A DNA stretch of 64,000 nt from Bemisia tabaci (GCF_918797505.1 NC_092797.1:24565372-24629371), one strand, 5' to 3'; positions 1 through 12,429 are shown, counted from the stretch's first letter. Notes: generated from the letters alone by a model not told the origin. Numbers and translations: made by a program.

Positions 1-399
1 CCTGGATGACATCCAAAGCGCTAAAAGTAAAAGAATGTCGCGCTAATCAATAAACCACTCGTCGCGCCAAATTTCCAGTCGCCCGTCAGATAGTTCGCGC
101 TCCTGCCCGCCCGCGCCGCAACCACCAACGACCCCTCGCCCCTAACCTTTTTTAGCTCGAGTCGACGAAACGAAACTCAAAGTTCAGGTTTCCAATCCGA
201 GCGCCCTCCTTCCGCCCTCATTTGTTTGACATTTAAATTTCAATTTGCGGCCCTCACTTGTGTACTTTCTCTCTTCATCGACAGCTGCGGCTGGGTATGA
301 AATCGTCTAGCGAAACCCCTCCATGGAACACTTCTCAATGATATAGTCCACCTACCGTTAAACATAATGATGAAACAAGGGTAAAAAACGAGGGAACTA
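1..399. other. Intergenic, no feature recognised
   Basis: No supported gene. The stretch at about 95-210 is CpG-containing and pyrimidine-rich. I see no tandem or inverted structure. Confidence 0.5.
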
Positions 400-729
400 C
401 ACGGAGAAAAAAACTTCGTGCGTGGGACCCGAAGTTTAGGTCATATGGATCTCCGAAGTTTTCGGATTGAGAATTTGAACACTTTAGATCTAGCTGTCGA
501 GGTTCGGATCACTCACCTGAAACTTCAGTTTTTACATCTGAAAGTGCTTCGGTTTTCACATCCGAAAAACTTCGATTCTCACATCCGAAAAACTTCGGTT
601 CTTACATCTGATGTACTTGAGATGTAAGAACTGAAGTTTCAGATGTGTGATCCGAACCTTGACAGCTAGATCTGAAGTGATCCATATGACCTAAACTTTG
701 GGTCCCACGCACGAGGTTTTTTCTCCGTG
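400..729. mobile_element. Hairpin MITE, CACGGAG family, copy 1
   Basis: The 330-bp element starts CACGGAGAAAAAAAC and ends with the complement, GTTTTTTCTCCGTG. The two halves fold on each other: GGGACCCGAAGTTTAGGTCA near 426-445 matches in reverse complement near 685-705. The middle is packed with short TTCGG/CCGAA and ACATC(C/T)GAA repeats. It is flanked by TA on both sides, as expected for a Tc1/mariner-type TA duplication. A second, longer copy lies at 16870-17233. The short open frame inside it is a by-product of the repeats. Family membership is seen directly; the superfamily is inferred only from the TA. Confidence 0.8.
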
Positions 730-1933
730 TACCATTACTTGAGACTGGAATCGCTAAAATTAGAAAGCTCAAACTTTCCTTAGGTACTTGAATTAAAATG
801 GTGCCCCAATTTTCATCTTCATGTTGGTTGGTTCCTCAAAAATACATGTTGTCTGCGAAGAAATTCGACAACTCTCGAATGTTTATACAGCGTTTTGCCT
901 GAGCCCGAATAATTGTCCAGCCCGAATTTGTGTTCAATTTGTTCGGGATGCGAGGCAGCGAATGTTTGCGAAGCGGCCAACGACGCGACGGTAACGAGGA
1001 TGCCGAGGTTGGACGTGAGGTCTAATTAATCAGACGAACGAAATCGAAACACGATACCCTATCAGAGACAATATCGGGGAGCATCGGGCCCGCAAGGGGG
1101 GCGCGGGGGCGTGCCTTATCGGTCGCAAAATTACCGGAGGCCACAACAAACGCTTTTACGGTCAGAGCAACAGCAACAGCGTCAAGCCAGGAATGCAAAT
1201 TAAAGTTGGCGCGGAACTCGGTGGACCGGCGGGTTGCATAATAATGATTGCACGAGGAACGGAACGGATGGAACAGGAACGGCGGGAACGGACCGAAAGG
1301 GACGGAGCGCTGAAACAAGGACGCGATGACAGAAGTTACCGCCTTTTGTGTCCTCCCGGCTCGGGCTTACGACCTCTTTGCGACACAGATATTATCTCTC
1401 GTGTACACATTTACGTCCTCCATCATTGGCCTAAGTGTTAAATATAATACCTAAATGTGTTGTAACAATGGTCGTGACCCCTCCGATTGGTTTTGCGTGC
1501 GTTTTCCAGCGCCGGTCCCGCGCTGGTGGCTTTATTTACGCACTGCGACCTGTTGGACCCGGATCGCTTCTAATTGGATTTATGAACCTACTCGTGAGAA
1601 TGAAGATCTATTTCCATCGAGCACAGTCTACTCGCGTTACGAGCAGATTCTGTTCGCGGCTAGCTTGCCAGCGAACATTATGGGTGACGACGAGTTCAGG
1701 GTTTTGTACGCGAGCATGCTCCTACACCGAGATGAACAAATTTGTGGTGAAAGTTGAAAAAACCTGACTCCATTGCGTAGTTTCAAACCTTCGTAGAAAA
1801 AAAAAAAAAAAAAAGAAAAAAAAAGAAAAAAAAAAACATTATCAGGGATCAATCAAAATGCTGGAGAACCTCTAATAATGATCAGGGAAATGATATCGAA
1901 TTATTCAAATTTTACTCGAAACTACCGTGTTAG
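730..1933. other. Intergenic with CpG-rich patch and poly(A)
   Basis: No supported gene. The region 950-1330 is CpG-rich compared with its surroundings. A long A-rich run occupies 1799-1837. Overlapping short frames on both strands at 1022-1767 show no recognisable domain. Confidence 0.5.
855..902. repeat. Orphan right end of the CTAAGG MITE family
   Basis: The stretch reads GACAACTCTCGAATGTTTAT, then ACAGCGTTTTGCCT. This matches the right end of the family found whole at 16549-16801 and elsewhere (CTCGAATGTTCATACGGCG, then TTTTTCCT). No left end is visible nearby. Confidence 0.5.
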
Positions 1934-2020
1934 CAGGGTGTTTACAAGTCCGGAAAGTCCGGAAATGGCACTGATTTTTTAAGGGCGGTCCGGAAGTACT
2001 GAAAAAGTGCGAAAATTCCG
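1934..2020. repeat. Truncated CAGGGTGT element
   Basis: It starts CAGGGTGTTTACAAGTCCGG and continues with GGGCGGTCCGGAAGTACTGA and AAAAGTGCG, closely matching the complete element at 41488-41761. It breaks off at the start of the 117-bp tandem array, so either the array replaced its right part or the element was already truncated. Confidence 0.7.
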
Positions 2021-2850
2021 CAAACTCACTCAAACTGAGTTTAAAACTCACAAAGCGCAGAAAATGTGCGTTTACGTGATTTTGAAAATTCCTAGGGGTG
2101 CAAACACGGTCGAACTCATTGTGCGGTTCGAGATCTCTCACTTGTGTGTTTAAAACTCACAAAGCGCAGAAGTTGCAACTTTACGTGCTTTTGGGGATTC
2201 CTAAGGGTGCAAACACGGCTATTCGGTCGAACTCATTTTGCGGTTCGAGATCTCTCACTTGTGTGTTTAAAACTCACAAAGCGCAGAAATTGTAACTTTA
2301 CGTGCTTTTGGGGATTCCTAAGGGTGCAAACACGGCTATTCGGTCGAACTCATTGTGCGGTTCGGGATCTCTCACTTGTGTGTTTAAAACTCACAAAGCG
2401 CCGAAGTTGCAACTTTACGTGCTTTTGGGGATTCCGAAGGGTGCAAACACGGCTATTCGGTCGAACTCGCTGTGTGGTCCGAGATCTCTCACTTGTGTGT
2501 TTAAAACTCACAAAGCGCAGAAGTTGCAACTTTACGTGCTTTTGGGGAAACTAAGGGTGCAAACACGGCTTTTTGGTTGATCGCATCCTACGATTCGAGA
2601 TCTTCTACTTGTGAGTTTAAAACTCACGAAACGCGGAAGATGTGCTTTTCCGTGCTTTTGATTCCTATGAGTGCAAACACGGCTATTCGGTCGAATGCCT
2701 TGTGCGATTCGGAATCTTCCACTTGTGAGTTTAAAACTCACTAAGCGCAGAAGATGTAACTTTACGTGCTTATGAAGATTCCTGGGGGTTGAAACACGAC
2801 TATTAGGTCGAACGCAATATGCGATTCGAGATCCTTCACTTGTGAGTAAT
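2021..2850. repeat. 117-bp tandem array, about 7 units
   Basis: The marker GTTTAAAACTCAC or a close variant starts at 2039, 2148, 2265, 2382, 2499, 2615 and 2729, with a decayed one near 2843. Spacings are therefore 109, 117, 117, 117, 116, 114 and 114. Central units are nearly identical; the outer ones are diverged, and the first lacks an 8-bp CTATTCGG block. Because 117 is a multiple of 3, several frames stay open across units and encode a 39-residue repeat. I regard this as a consequence of the period and not as a gene. It is a minisatellite-type array. Confidence 0.9.
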
Positions 2851-4225
2851 GTATTGGAAAATTCTGCTACATTAGTTCAGCCTGACTAAACTTAGTCCCT
2901 ACTAAAGAAGAGATGAAGCCACGATTAGATAGAAATAAGCGACGGAAAAAATAAATGCTGAGGACGAAGGGAACGTCATCGATGGCGATAAAAAAGTTGT
3001 GGCGCGGGCAAAAATTTTTCAGAACCCGTAATATATCGATACTTTTGGCGAGCGATGAGGCACGTTTTTTACGTTTGTTCGCCTGGAGGTTAATTTTTCT
3101 CCTCTAAATTCGATTCGTTTGATGTTCCCGAGTTAAAAGGGGCAATTTTCCACGCCACTGTTCCAACTATTTGCAATCAAGCCTGAAACATGTGCATCCT
3201 CCAAGCGCGGCGCTAGCGCAAGTTTTGCCGAACAACTGACACGCTGCACTGACAACTCTTTTCCCGCGCTTGCCACGTCGAGATGAAAATAATGAAAAAG
3301 TTGCAGTTTTTAAAAATATCGATGGGTAACGAACATTGTAGGAGAAAATCCCTTATCCATAAAGCGTAGATCCGACGCTGTGTAATTCCTCTCTGTGGCT
3401 GTGCGTTCTTAACCAAAAAATGTTCCAAAATTCTTTAAAGAGAAAAAAGTGTACTTGTACTTTTAGGGCGGATGGTTGTGAGGGTTACAAAGGGTATACA
3501 AACGCAGGAAAAAACTACGGTCGAAGTACCTTCGGCCAGAAGTACCAGTAGCTTCGACTTAAATGACCCTCGAAAGTGTTCAATTCAGATAATCAAGTTC
3601 ATGGTCACGGACTCTTTAACTTCGGGTCAAGTAACCAAGATCGAAGATAGTGTTATTTTTTGGTGAAACTCATCTTTACGACCGAAAATTTTGTTTATCT
3701 GGACAGAATCTTTTTGTGACCGAAAAGTTTCGTAACTCATACTTGGAAAATTTTTGATAGTTTTTAATGAATCGATAATGAATCGGAGTAAACTTGGTAC
3801 TTTTTCTCCGGTTTTGTCCACCGAGGGGGGAGAGGTTGTTAAGAACGCGCAGTCTACTGCGTTCAAAAGATTTTACTGGAGTACCTTTATAGGGAGAGTA
3901 TGGCTAAATCGAAATGTGTAGCTTTTAAGGCCCAAAAGGGTAAGTAACCTTTGAAAACGAAAAATGTCTTTGTCAATCTTTACACTCCAATATCAAACGA
4001 AAATTGACAAGAAAATTAATAAGTAAGCATTCTTCCGCAAAAATGAATAAATTTATGCAAAAACCAAGTCAAATACGTGCTTTACCAACGACAGTTCCCA
4101 ACAATTGTGATCATAAATCACGCTGGATAATTTGAATTCATAGATTGCCTACCCTTTTGGGGTCCAAGAGCTCCATCACCTGACCTCAAAATTTTCGACA
4201 TGTCCTTACTCTCCCTACATAGGTA
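2851..4225. other. Intergenic, nothing recognised
   Basis: No supported gene, RNA or repeat. Short frames at 3213-3428, 3472-3666 and 3627-3866 have no recognisable features. A few GTCGAAG/CTTCGAC motifs near 3520-3560 could form a small local hairpin. Confidence 0.45.
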
Positions 4226-4488
4226 CTCTAGATGGACTGAGCTAAGCAGAAAGGAACCAACCCACATTTTGGAAAAAATTGAATTATGAGTGGTTTTGAA
4301 CTCAACTACTGCCCTACTATCTATCACCGAAAATTCAAAGTTTTTGTTGGAGCAAATTTTGCAGAAATTGAACTTGAAGTTTATCGTTTACATTGAGTCT
4401 TATGCAGGAGCCAAACTTTAAACCTCTTTTTCTCGGTTCGATCCCGATGTGGCTTGGTTCCTTTCTGTTTAACTCCGTCCAGATTATA
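4226..4488. mobile_element. MITE with AGGAACCAA-type inverted ends
   Basis: The left end contains TAGATGGACTGAGCTAAGCA, then GAAAGGAACCAACCCACA. The right end carries the imperfect reverse complement (TGTGGCTTGGTTCCTTTCTG, then TTTAACTCCGTCCA). These inverted ends of about 40 bp bound about 263 bp with no coding capacity. A related GGAACCAAGCCAT motif occurs at about 39926 and in its mirror copy at about 49773. No target duplication is clear, so the exact edges are approximate. Confidence 0.6.
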
Positions 4489-4904
4489 CTAGAAAATGGT
4501 GGAATTGAGCGAGCGAATTGGCAGCAGGACAGTTGTCCGAGCCGCTTTGACTTTGTTTTATACACACGGAGCCCACCTTCGTGCTTAGTGCCTTTGTGTC
4601 TTCCGCTGGTGGCGTTTTTTATGCGGCTATTGTGAGCGTCAGTTTGGGTTGGTAATTAACTGAACAATTACAGTTTGTAACACTCGCACTTCCGTCAAGC
4701 CCGAGCTTGGCCCTTTCTCTACCGTGCCAATTCACAGTTCAATGTTCCTGTGCCCCCCCTCCCCACCTCTCTTGCCACTCTCCACCTTCCCCTCTACTCA
4801 CTGAATGAATCACAGGAGTTACTCACCCTGTCTCTGTCTAACTTTATTTCCACTTTTCAGCAAAATTCTTCTCCCTCCTCCCCTCTAATTCCCCGCTCGC
4901 ACCT
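4489..4904. other. Intergenic, pyrimidine-rich
   Basis: No supported gene. The top strand at about 4750-4904 is rich in C and T without a clear repeat unit. Confidence 0.45.
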
Positions 4905-5318
4905 CACTGAAAAAAATAATCTCGGTGTATTTACTAAGAAAAGGGTAAAATTACGAAGAATTCAGGGTTCTATTTGATCCCAGTTTTTTCTAGGTAAAAT
5001 TACCATTTATGGAATTGGTAATATAACCAAGAAATCTCGGTAAAATTGTTGAACTTTCTCGGTAATTTTACCGGACCTTGGTAAAAACGCCAATATTTTT
5101 TATCGACTTTGGTGGAATTACCGAGATAAAATGGCAAAGTTACCGGGAATCGATTACCAATAAAAGTGCTATTCCCACCTGAAAAAAACAGTAAAAGTAC
5201 CGGTTTTTAGGTAAGCTTACCAGTCTGTCTTGGTAAAATTACCAATAATTGGTAAAAAAGTGAGATGGTAAAGGTACCAACGGACCTTGGTAAAAACGCC
5301 GAAAATTTTTTTTTAGTG
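4905..5318. mobile_element. GGTAAAATTACC element, copy 1
   Basis: The 414-bp element begins CACTGAAAAAAATAATCTCGG and ends with a T-run followed by AGTG, so its ends are inverted. Inside, the self-complementary word GGTAAAATTACC and variants recur many times, giving many alternative hairpins. A second copy of almost the same length and sequence lies at 29978-30392. It has no coding capacity. The CACTGAAAAAA end resembles the ends of the 27653 and 60058 elements, suggesting one broad group. Confidence 0.8.
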
Positions 5319-6503
5319 CTCCACTCCTTCCCTATCGCCCCTTCCCCCTCTCATTCACGGTATCTGTATATGACCTGGAAAAATCGGGTACCGGTATCAG
5401 TTTCAAATTACAGCGACAATCGTCATGTTATGACGTAATGATCATTAACATAGGCAAATCTCGGAGAAAGAGAACATTTCCAAGCTATTAGGAACCCTGT
5501 TATCCAATGTTTTATTCATCATGCTTTCGAAATTTCACGGGCTGCGACAATCGTCATGTTTTGACTTAGTAATTAATAGTAAAAAAATAAATACCTAAAA
5601 TATGGTACCTAATATAATGGTACCTAAAATATTTTGCTACCATTCCCAATCAAATTGTTTGAAGGTACCTACGCAGCTTTGTGCTGAAATTGTTTTATGT
5701 CGCTTATATTTTCAGTGCATTTGAGCGAACTAAACCAATTCCAAACCGGGGAAAATAGTTGCATTCTTGGGATACTTTTAATGAAATAAATATGGGAAGC
5801 GAAGCACAAAACAACCTCGATTCCGTGTTGATTTTGGCACAGTTTGCGTGTAATTTCAAACATCAAAGACAGAGAACAATCGAAAACCCGTCAAACTCCA
5901 GAATCAACCGGAAACCTGGATTACCCTCTGATCCGCTTTACGTGACTTTATTCTCACCGTGCAATGATTTTCCCGTAAAGTTAATCAGATTGGGATGAAC
6001 GATTAACTCTATCGATGTGAGGTAATTTTAATTTTCTGCTATTCTGCTGCTTTTCCACAAATTACAATCAATAGTTCTTTCCAATGCTCAAAGGTATATA
6101 AAGCAACATTGCATTTTATTAACTCGTTTTTTATTGACTCTAATTCGCCGATTGATCGGAGATCGAAGCGCAAGAAGGAGCTGCGTCAGTGCTAAGGTCT
6201 AATGAATGGAAACGCAACGTAACGTTTTGGTCGTCCATACACGTCGTGAACCCATTAAAGAGCGAATTAAATTCCTTTCGTGTGGCAGTATCTCAGCGCA
6301 AGTTCGTTAAAAACAGAGAAGAAGAAGAACAAGGAGGCGCGAGGCGTTTGTGAGGAGTTGGTGAGTAGAATCTGTCTGTGAAGGAAAAAAGTAAAGGAGT
6401 TAAATGTAGTTCGCGCTTCCTTGCAAGCATGTACATAAAAGCAGCCGTAAGTAATTATGCCGCGCCAAGTAATCAATTAATGGTTAGCATCGCGCGAAGA
6501 ATA
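5319..6503. other. Intergenic, short direct repeat only
   Basis: No supported gene. GCGACAATCGTCATGTT occurs twice (about 5413 and 5543), each time followed by TGAC and an AT-rich tract. GGTACCTAA/TAAAATA motifs cluster at 5590-5660. Confidence 0.45.
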
Positions 6504-6755
6504 CCGTCGTGCTTGGGAAAAACGCCGTATGAACCTTCAGGCGTTGCCAAATTTTCCTCGATAAAACACGAATTCCCCGCTATTCTTATGATCGTTTTTC
6601 TTCTAATTTTTCGGATAATTCTGTTCGCAATTGCAACTGAAGTCCCTGAAAATTTCAAGAAAAATATTCGTAAATTTCCTCAATAATAAACACTTCATCG
6701 AATAAAATTTGGCAACCCTGGAATGTTCTTACGGCGTTTTTGCGTAGCACGGCAG
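6504..6755. mobile_element. CTAAGG-family MITE, copy at 6.5 kb
   Basis: The left end reads CCGTCGTGCTTGGGAAAAAC, then GCCGTATGAACCTTCAGGCG. The right end reads ATGTTCTTACGGCGTTTTTG, then CGTAGCACGGCAG. The ends are therefore inverted repeats of about 40 bp. Just inside them, TTGCCAAATT and its complement AATTTGGCAA pair as well. TA lies next to or near both borders. It has no transposase coding capacity. Six other copies or fragments occur in the window. Confidence 0.8.
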
Positions 6756-7894
6756 AATAGGGATTGAACGTCGCGGCTTTCAATGGGGGAAGGATTAGCA
6801 CGTGTTTATCATTAGACTCCTGATTGAAGAACGACTTATAAGGGCGCAGTATCCAGAGAATGGAGGTGGGTGGAGATGGGGATCGGAGGGGACTGGAAGT
6901 CAGGTTTCGGTGGAGAAAGCGCCGAATGAGGATATTTCATCCATTACCGCGGTTCAAAACATTTTCTGCCTTTCGCTTCGTGTGCTTTTGCCTAAAAGCT
7001 CAGATGTCGGTTGCTTATTTGATAAGTGATTTCTTGAGAGAGTGAGGGGTGAAACCTGAGGATTTTACACGTAATGAGTTCCACTTGTTGAGAATTATAT
7101 GAATGTGCTTGAATTTATTCTCAAACGTAAAATTGCATCCCCCCCCCCCTTGACTCTTTTACCGTTTGATGGTTCAATTTACCATTGCATGGAGGATCCG
7201 TCTGTCCTCCCCTTTTTTCTTTGGAGTCGAAAACCCCTATAGCCCACAGTGTTGAATAGCGTCGATATTACGTTATCGAACCATTTAGAATTATTATTTT
7301 TCTGTAAAACGCCGGCGGTAAAGGGGCTTTTTAAAACATAATGGGAAAATTATTTTACCTCATTCAGGAGCGAGTTAACACGATCTTTCTCCTGATTCTG
7401 AAATTTCAAATCAAAATTACATTCGAAGCATCGCACATAGCTGCTAATATTCGACACCTTTGCAGTCTATCATTCTGAAATCAGTAAGATTTGAAACTTT
7501 GCCATAGATTTTCGCATTCATAATTTCTATTTTTGTTTGCTTCTTGATGAAAACACTTCAAGTATGCATCTTGCCTATTGTCATTTCAACAGAAAATTGC
7601 ACATTACGGCGTTTTTACATTATGTCAATAGCGGAACTACAAAACGATTTATTTCAGTTTGTGATGCTACAGATAGAATGCCACTTTCTTCTCTCTTGAA
7701 GTACAACTGATCATCTTTTGGGTATTTGAAATCGGCCTTAACAGAATATTGAAAGATCCTCGCACAATAACGGCTAGTTTCTGGGGAAATATTAAGTAGA
7801 ATCGGAAAAATTGAAACATCGCGTTTGAGATGCATTTTTTAGTGGATATGTAATTATGTATGGTTTATTTAGCACACGCTTCACACGAAAAAAA
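6756..7894. other. Intergenic, nothing recognised
   Basis: No supported gene. The homopolymer C run at 7140-7150 and short frames at 6802-7045 and 7620-7835 show no domain. Confidence 0.45.
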
Positions 7895-8045
7895 GAGGTA
7901 AGCGCGGTTGTTGGATGATATGGGCATTGCGTTAGTACCACAATAAATTAGGTTGCTGACCCAAATGTTGCGTTACTACCACAATTAATTAAAAAAACGC
8001 TCATATCACCCAACAGTTTGGGGTAGTACCACAATTCTAGGGGAT
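7895..8045. mobile_element. TTGTTGGATGATATG MITE, copy 1
   Basis: The left end GGTTGTTGGATGATATGGGC is mirrored by GCTCATATCACCCAACA at about 8001-8017. Between them are repeated GTACCACAAT/ATTGTGGTAC-type words. Related copies lie at 8513-8763 and 16336-16511. It has no coding capacity. Edges are approximate because no target duplication was identified. Confidence 0.65.
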
Positions 8046-8512
8046 AACTTCGAACACTTTTTGCCCCGTATTTAGCCGAGACACTTGAATTTTCAAATTT
8101 TCACCTGAACAATCTCATCTGACAACATCTGCGGTAGAAGCATATCTGTGTTGCACGATACGGACAGTTTATCCTCTGTGTAGAGAGCCGCTAGCTCGTG
8201 AAAAAGTGATCTCTTTTACCGGATCTACGGCGCGGTTTCGTGTTTGCCCGTTGCACCGCACCGCGCCGAGCGGCTACTTGTGTGAAGGGGCTACGAAGAC
8301 CTCAATATCCAAGCACGGTATGGGCGCAGCATCATTCTCCGGGGACATAGTTGTCAATTAATATCGATTATTAAGCAGATATTATCTTGGTAGATCTGTA
8401 AAAATAATCACCTGTCTTCGGAATGCATACGTCGTGGATTGAAGAACATTGAATTAAACTCAAGTTAGATGAAAAAAAAAAAAAAAAATGGAGAGCACCG
8501 AAAAAAAGATCA
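8046..8512. other. Spacer between two copies of one MITE family
   Basis: No supported gene. A CpG-rich patch lies at about 8210-8280 and an A-run at 8470-8489. Confidence 0.4.
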
Positions 8513-8763
8513 AGGGGTTGTTCGGTGATATGGAAATTTCCAATTAATTGTGGTAGTATTACTCCAATTAATTTTGGTAGTAGTACTCCAATTAATTGTG
8601 GTAGTAGAGCTCCAATTAATTGTGGTAGGGCCTCATTAAATTAGGTTACCAACCCAAATGTTGCGGTACTACTGCAACTTGAGTTGCGGTACTAACACAC
8701 TTATTTGGAATTATCCATATCATTCAAAAAATTTTAGTGGTACCACAATTTTAGGGAATAATC
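8513..8763. mobile_element. TTGTTGGATGATATG MITE, copy 2, internally expanded
   Basis: It shares the GGGGTTGTTCGGTGATATGG left end and the inverted CCATATCATTCAA near the right end with the copies at 7895 and 16336. It is about 100 bp longer than copy 1, partly because TCCAATTAATTGTGGTAGTA is repeated four times in tandem (about 8546-8625). The terminal ACCACAATTTTAGGG matches the other copies. Confidence 0.65.
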
Positions 8764-9107
8764 CCTCTCTAGCTCTCTGAGGATAACGTCTTGGTAACGT
8801 CCCAGACGGAGATAGCATGTAAAGCTCCGGCTATGGATTTAAAAGCACAGAAATGTGACAACAGGATTGATATAAAAACCGTTGGTGAGGACAGGAAAGT
8901 ACCTCGTGTGGTGATTGATTTGAATCAACATCGGCAAGTTCATCGGAGAAAATCGTGCAGCCGATTATGAGCGCATGTAGTTCAGTGTCGTCAGCCAAGA
9001 ATCTGAGGAACATCATTTTAACCTGCTGAGCGGTCTCTCGCAGAAGCTGCCCTGTGCCGCAAGCTTTGGCGCCGCCTGATGGTACTTGTGCATGAAATCC
9101 CTACCCA
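8764..9107. other. Intergenic, nothing recognised
   Basis: No supported gene. A 61-codon minus-strand frame (8831-9016) is not recognised. Confidence 0.4.
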
Positions 9108-9327
9108 CACCGCCGCTAAGGAAGGACGCCGTATAAGCCTTCAAATGCTGCCAAATTTCCTTCGATAAAAACAAAATTTACAGGGAAAATTGTGAATATT
9201 TTTTCCCAGATTTTTCTGACAATATTGTGAGCAATTTGTGCATAAATGTCGTCAAAAATCCATGTTTTATCAAGGGAAATCTGGCAACTCTCGAATGTTC
9301 ATACGGCGTTTTTCCTTAGCACGGCAG
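9108..9327. mobile_element. CTAAGG-family MITE, copy at 9.1 kb
   Basis: The left end CGCCGCTAAGGAAGGACGCC and the right end ACGGCGTTTTTCCTTAGCAC, then GGCAG, are inverted repeats. Next to the ends, TGCCAAATTTCCTTCGATAA and the complementary AAATCTGGCAAC are conserved with the other copies. TA follows the right end. It is about 220 bp and non-coding. Confidence 0.8.
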
Positions 9328-12308
9328 TACACTGTCCGGTCGGTCCGGTCGATCAAGAACCTCCTAAGTCCAATGGAAACCTTATGGAGATCCACGCTTT
9401 TGCCCCAGCACGGCCGTAAATGAGGCACCGACAGTACCTCAGTACCTACCCGTGAAAGTCGGTTTTATTAAATGGGCAACCCACTCTGTATCATTTTTCT
9501 TGGCTCCTATTCTGGCTCCTAGTGGCTTTCTGAAATTTTTGTCGAGAAAGACTAAAAACAAAGCATTGACTTATCTTTTTTACCAATAAATTGTACACCT
9601 TCTCTTAAAAAATTGTAGCCCTCATTATTTTGGATGGTTTTTAATTGTATTCATCTTTTCAATTGCAGGTAAGACAATTAAATTTCTCAAAAACCGCATG
9701 GCGTCATCAAGGTATGATACTATTTCCGCATACTTTTTTTTCTTTCTTTTTTGTAATTCTTTTTAATTCTAACAAACAAAAACATTTTCACGGTAATAGA
9801 CTAACCTTTCATCAGAAGTCACTTAAAAAAATGAGATGCATCTTGGAAGAGATTAGATTCTTTTTCATATTGAAATGATGCAAGTGAGGTGGTTTGCATG
9901 AGGAGTTAACTAACTCAACTGCTCTGCAAGTGATGTTTCTTGTTCATGTAGTCCGCTAACTCGCCCCATAACTCAGTCTCAGTGTCTCTTTGCAAGTGGG
10001 TTGTCCAGATTACCGCGGCATTAATATGAGATTGTCCCGGAGACTTGAACGAAGGGTAAAGAACGCGTTATACGCTCAAGTCATTCCTAGCGTATCGATT
10101 TTTTGTATTTTACTCTCTAAAAAAGCCGCTAGTTGTCAAAAAATTGGCATGTTTATGCGGATGATTCATTCTATTTGCTAATTCGAATCATATTTAGAAT
10201 ATTCTGAATTCCGTTATTCCTCGACTTGGAGTGTTCGTGTTTCTAATTTCCTATACTGCACGACTTTCTTTCGCCTAGCATCGTGCGCTCGCAAGTTTTT
10301 GTCGCACATAAATTGGGATTCTAATGTAAATTCTCCGCTAAGTTTTCTCCTTTTTATCATCAGTAATGCTCTCATTTTAATTTTCAGGAATTTTGAAAGG
10401 TTATCTCGTAATAACCATGTTCGTTTACTTTTTAATTTGCATCTAATCTCCTCGATGTCTTCATTAAACGCGCATAAAATTCCATGCGAGTCCATCTACT
10501 TTTATAAAATTAAATCGGAAGAATGTTCAAGGAATGGCATCAGATAAATTATTTAAATCTATTTTCTTATTCTAGGGAGGAAACGCTCAGTTGTGTATCG
10601 AAATGACAGAATCTTAATTACGATGTGTATATTCGCCCCGATCGCGTAGATCGAAAATCACTCTTTAGTCCTAATGGGACCGCGATGCCAGTGCGGCTCT
10701 TTAGAACCTGAGTTTTATGCAAATCGCCACCGAAACATTTGATTAAGACTCCAAGTTACGGTGGCACCTTTAAAATCCAACACTCCAGAATTGCCATTCC
10801 GATGCGTAACTCACTCCTACAAGCTCCCTTGGCTATTTACTTATCTTGTCTCCTATAGATTATGCGCTTCCTTCTTCAGAAGAGACATATACATATGTTG
10901 CGAACTGAATGTTGCCAACTCCTCTTCGTTGCATTCACGATTTTATAGTAGAGTCGAGAGTATAGCAGAGAGAATGAAGCTTTTTATAGGGTGCAAATCC
11001 TGTGTGTTTGCTATTTTACTGATGAATAAGCACGGACTTTAATTGATAATTCTCCTCAATTTCGGAAGTCCGAGCTAAAACGGATAGCAATGAGAAATTT
11101 CATTGATCTTTCTCTTTCTAAACTAAAGTATTCTTTTAGAAACTCATTCATCTCCTAACTTTGCTCTCTTCAATGCTGTATTTGAGTATGTATTGAGTAT
11201 ATTGATGTATTTAATTTATTGGAGCAGGTGGTTTCTTAAAACGTGAACCGAAAGAAAACATTTCAATGTTATGGCTTAGTTTTTCCTGTTGACAATTTTT
11301 TTTTTGGGGGGGGGGGTGGTAGATCGAGTACGTTCAACGGTTAATCCGAAAAAACGGGGGGAAGATGAATTTTTGTCAGTTGTCTTTAGTAAGTGTCACA
11401 ACCTTTTACAATTAACGCTCGATGCATTTTTTCTACTCCCTGAGTTAAGATGATTGCAAATTGCTAATGGAAAACCACCCGAGTGCAGCACGTTAAAAAG
11501 TAAGCTACCTCTAAATGTGTAAAAAACACGTTTCATCGTTTGAAATTCCCTTCACTGAATGTTACCCTTACAATTTATTTTTTGACGGTCCTATTTTCTC
11601 TCAGTCGCTGACCTCCGTAAACTTCTTTCATGAATACTACCACCGCTTAATGCAGAATTGGAACTCTGCTAGATTTTATTTTTATATTGCACTTACAAAA
11701 GAAGCCCTCGAAGAAAACAATCATTAAAAAAAAATAAAAACACATAATCTTGTTCAAGATGAAAAAACACGTCATTTTCTCTGCCTCAGTAATATGTGAC
11801 ATTTTTTAATGTCTAGAAATTTACACGGATTTTTATTGGAGGGTGGTCTGTTTAATGTGAAAATACTTGTCATATTCGGAGAAGAATCTGGACAAGAATT
11901 TCCGCTGAATACCTACCCGCAGTAACATCAACTCTCGCACGCTTGGTTACAATTCTATTCATTATTTTCTGTGTTTACGGTGAAATCTGTTCTTTTTAAA
12001 TGACTTCTTAATGCTGTTCGCCGCTCTTCATCGGTTTTTCAGCCTAATCGGTATTCTGCCGAAATGGAAGTAATACCTGTGAAATTAAGCTCAGATTGCC
12101 AGCAAAATGATAAAACGTGAAGAGCGTTCTAATATGCAAAAACGATATAGCGGCATCTCACACATCATAGCTCGGCCAGACTTATTCTTTGTCAGTGGTG
12201 GGACGTGGAACAATTTATACAAGACAAAATTAGAGGCCTACACATAATGAAGGCGGACGCAGCGTTCTGTGCATTTAGCGGGTAATAAATGGCCACCTCT
12301 GGAGTATT
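9328..12308. other. Intergenic, 3 kb without features
   Basis: No gene, tRNA or repeat family recognised. A T-run and G-run lie side by side at 11298-11321. Overlapping frames of 82-93 codons at 10214-10547 run on opposite strands, and I could not match either to a protein family. Confidence 0.45.
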
Positions 12309-12429
12309 GGACGTATTCTGCCAAACGGAACTGTATGCATTAATATATGAACCCTGAGATCCGCAAGAATATATGCATAACAGGGCTCACGTCATAATGC
12401 ACATAGCTCCGTTTGACAGAAATACGTCC
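12309..12429. mobile_element. GGACGTATT MITE, copy 1
   Basis: The left end GGACGTATTCTGCCAAACGG is the reverse complement of the right end CCGTTTGACAGAAATACGTC, then C. The inner parts also pair (AACTGTATGCATTA with TAATGCACATAGCT). It is flanked by TATT on both sides, a 4-bp direct duplication. The second copy at 63118-63239 has the same ends but a different flanking duplication, ATTT. Its 121 bp have no coding capacity. Confidence 0.8.

Noticed and set aside
2144..2554. 136-codon frame with a 39-residue repeat
   Set aside because: It is produced by a 117-bp tandem array whose period is a multiple of 3. A second overlapping frame is equally open, which argues against coding.
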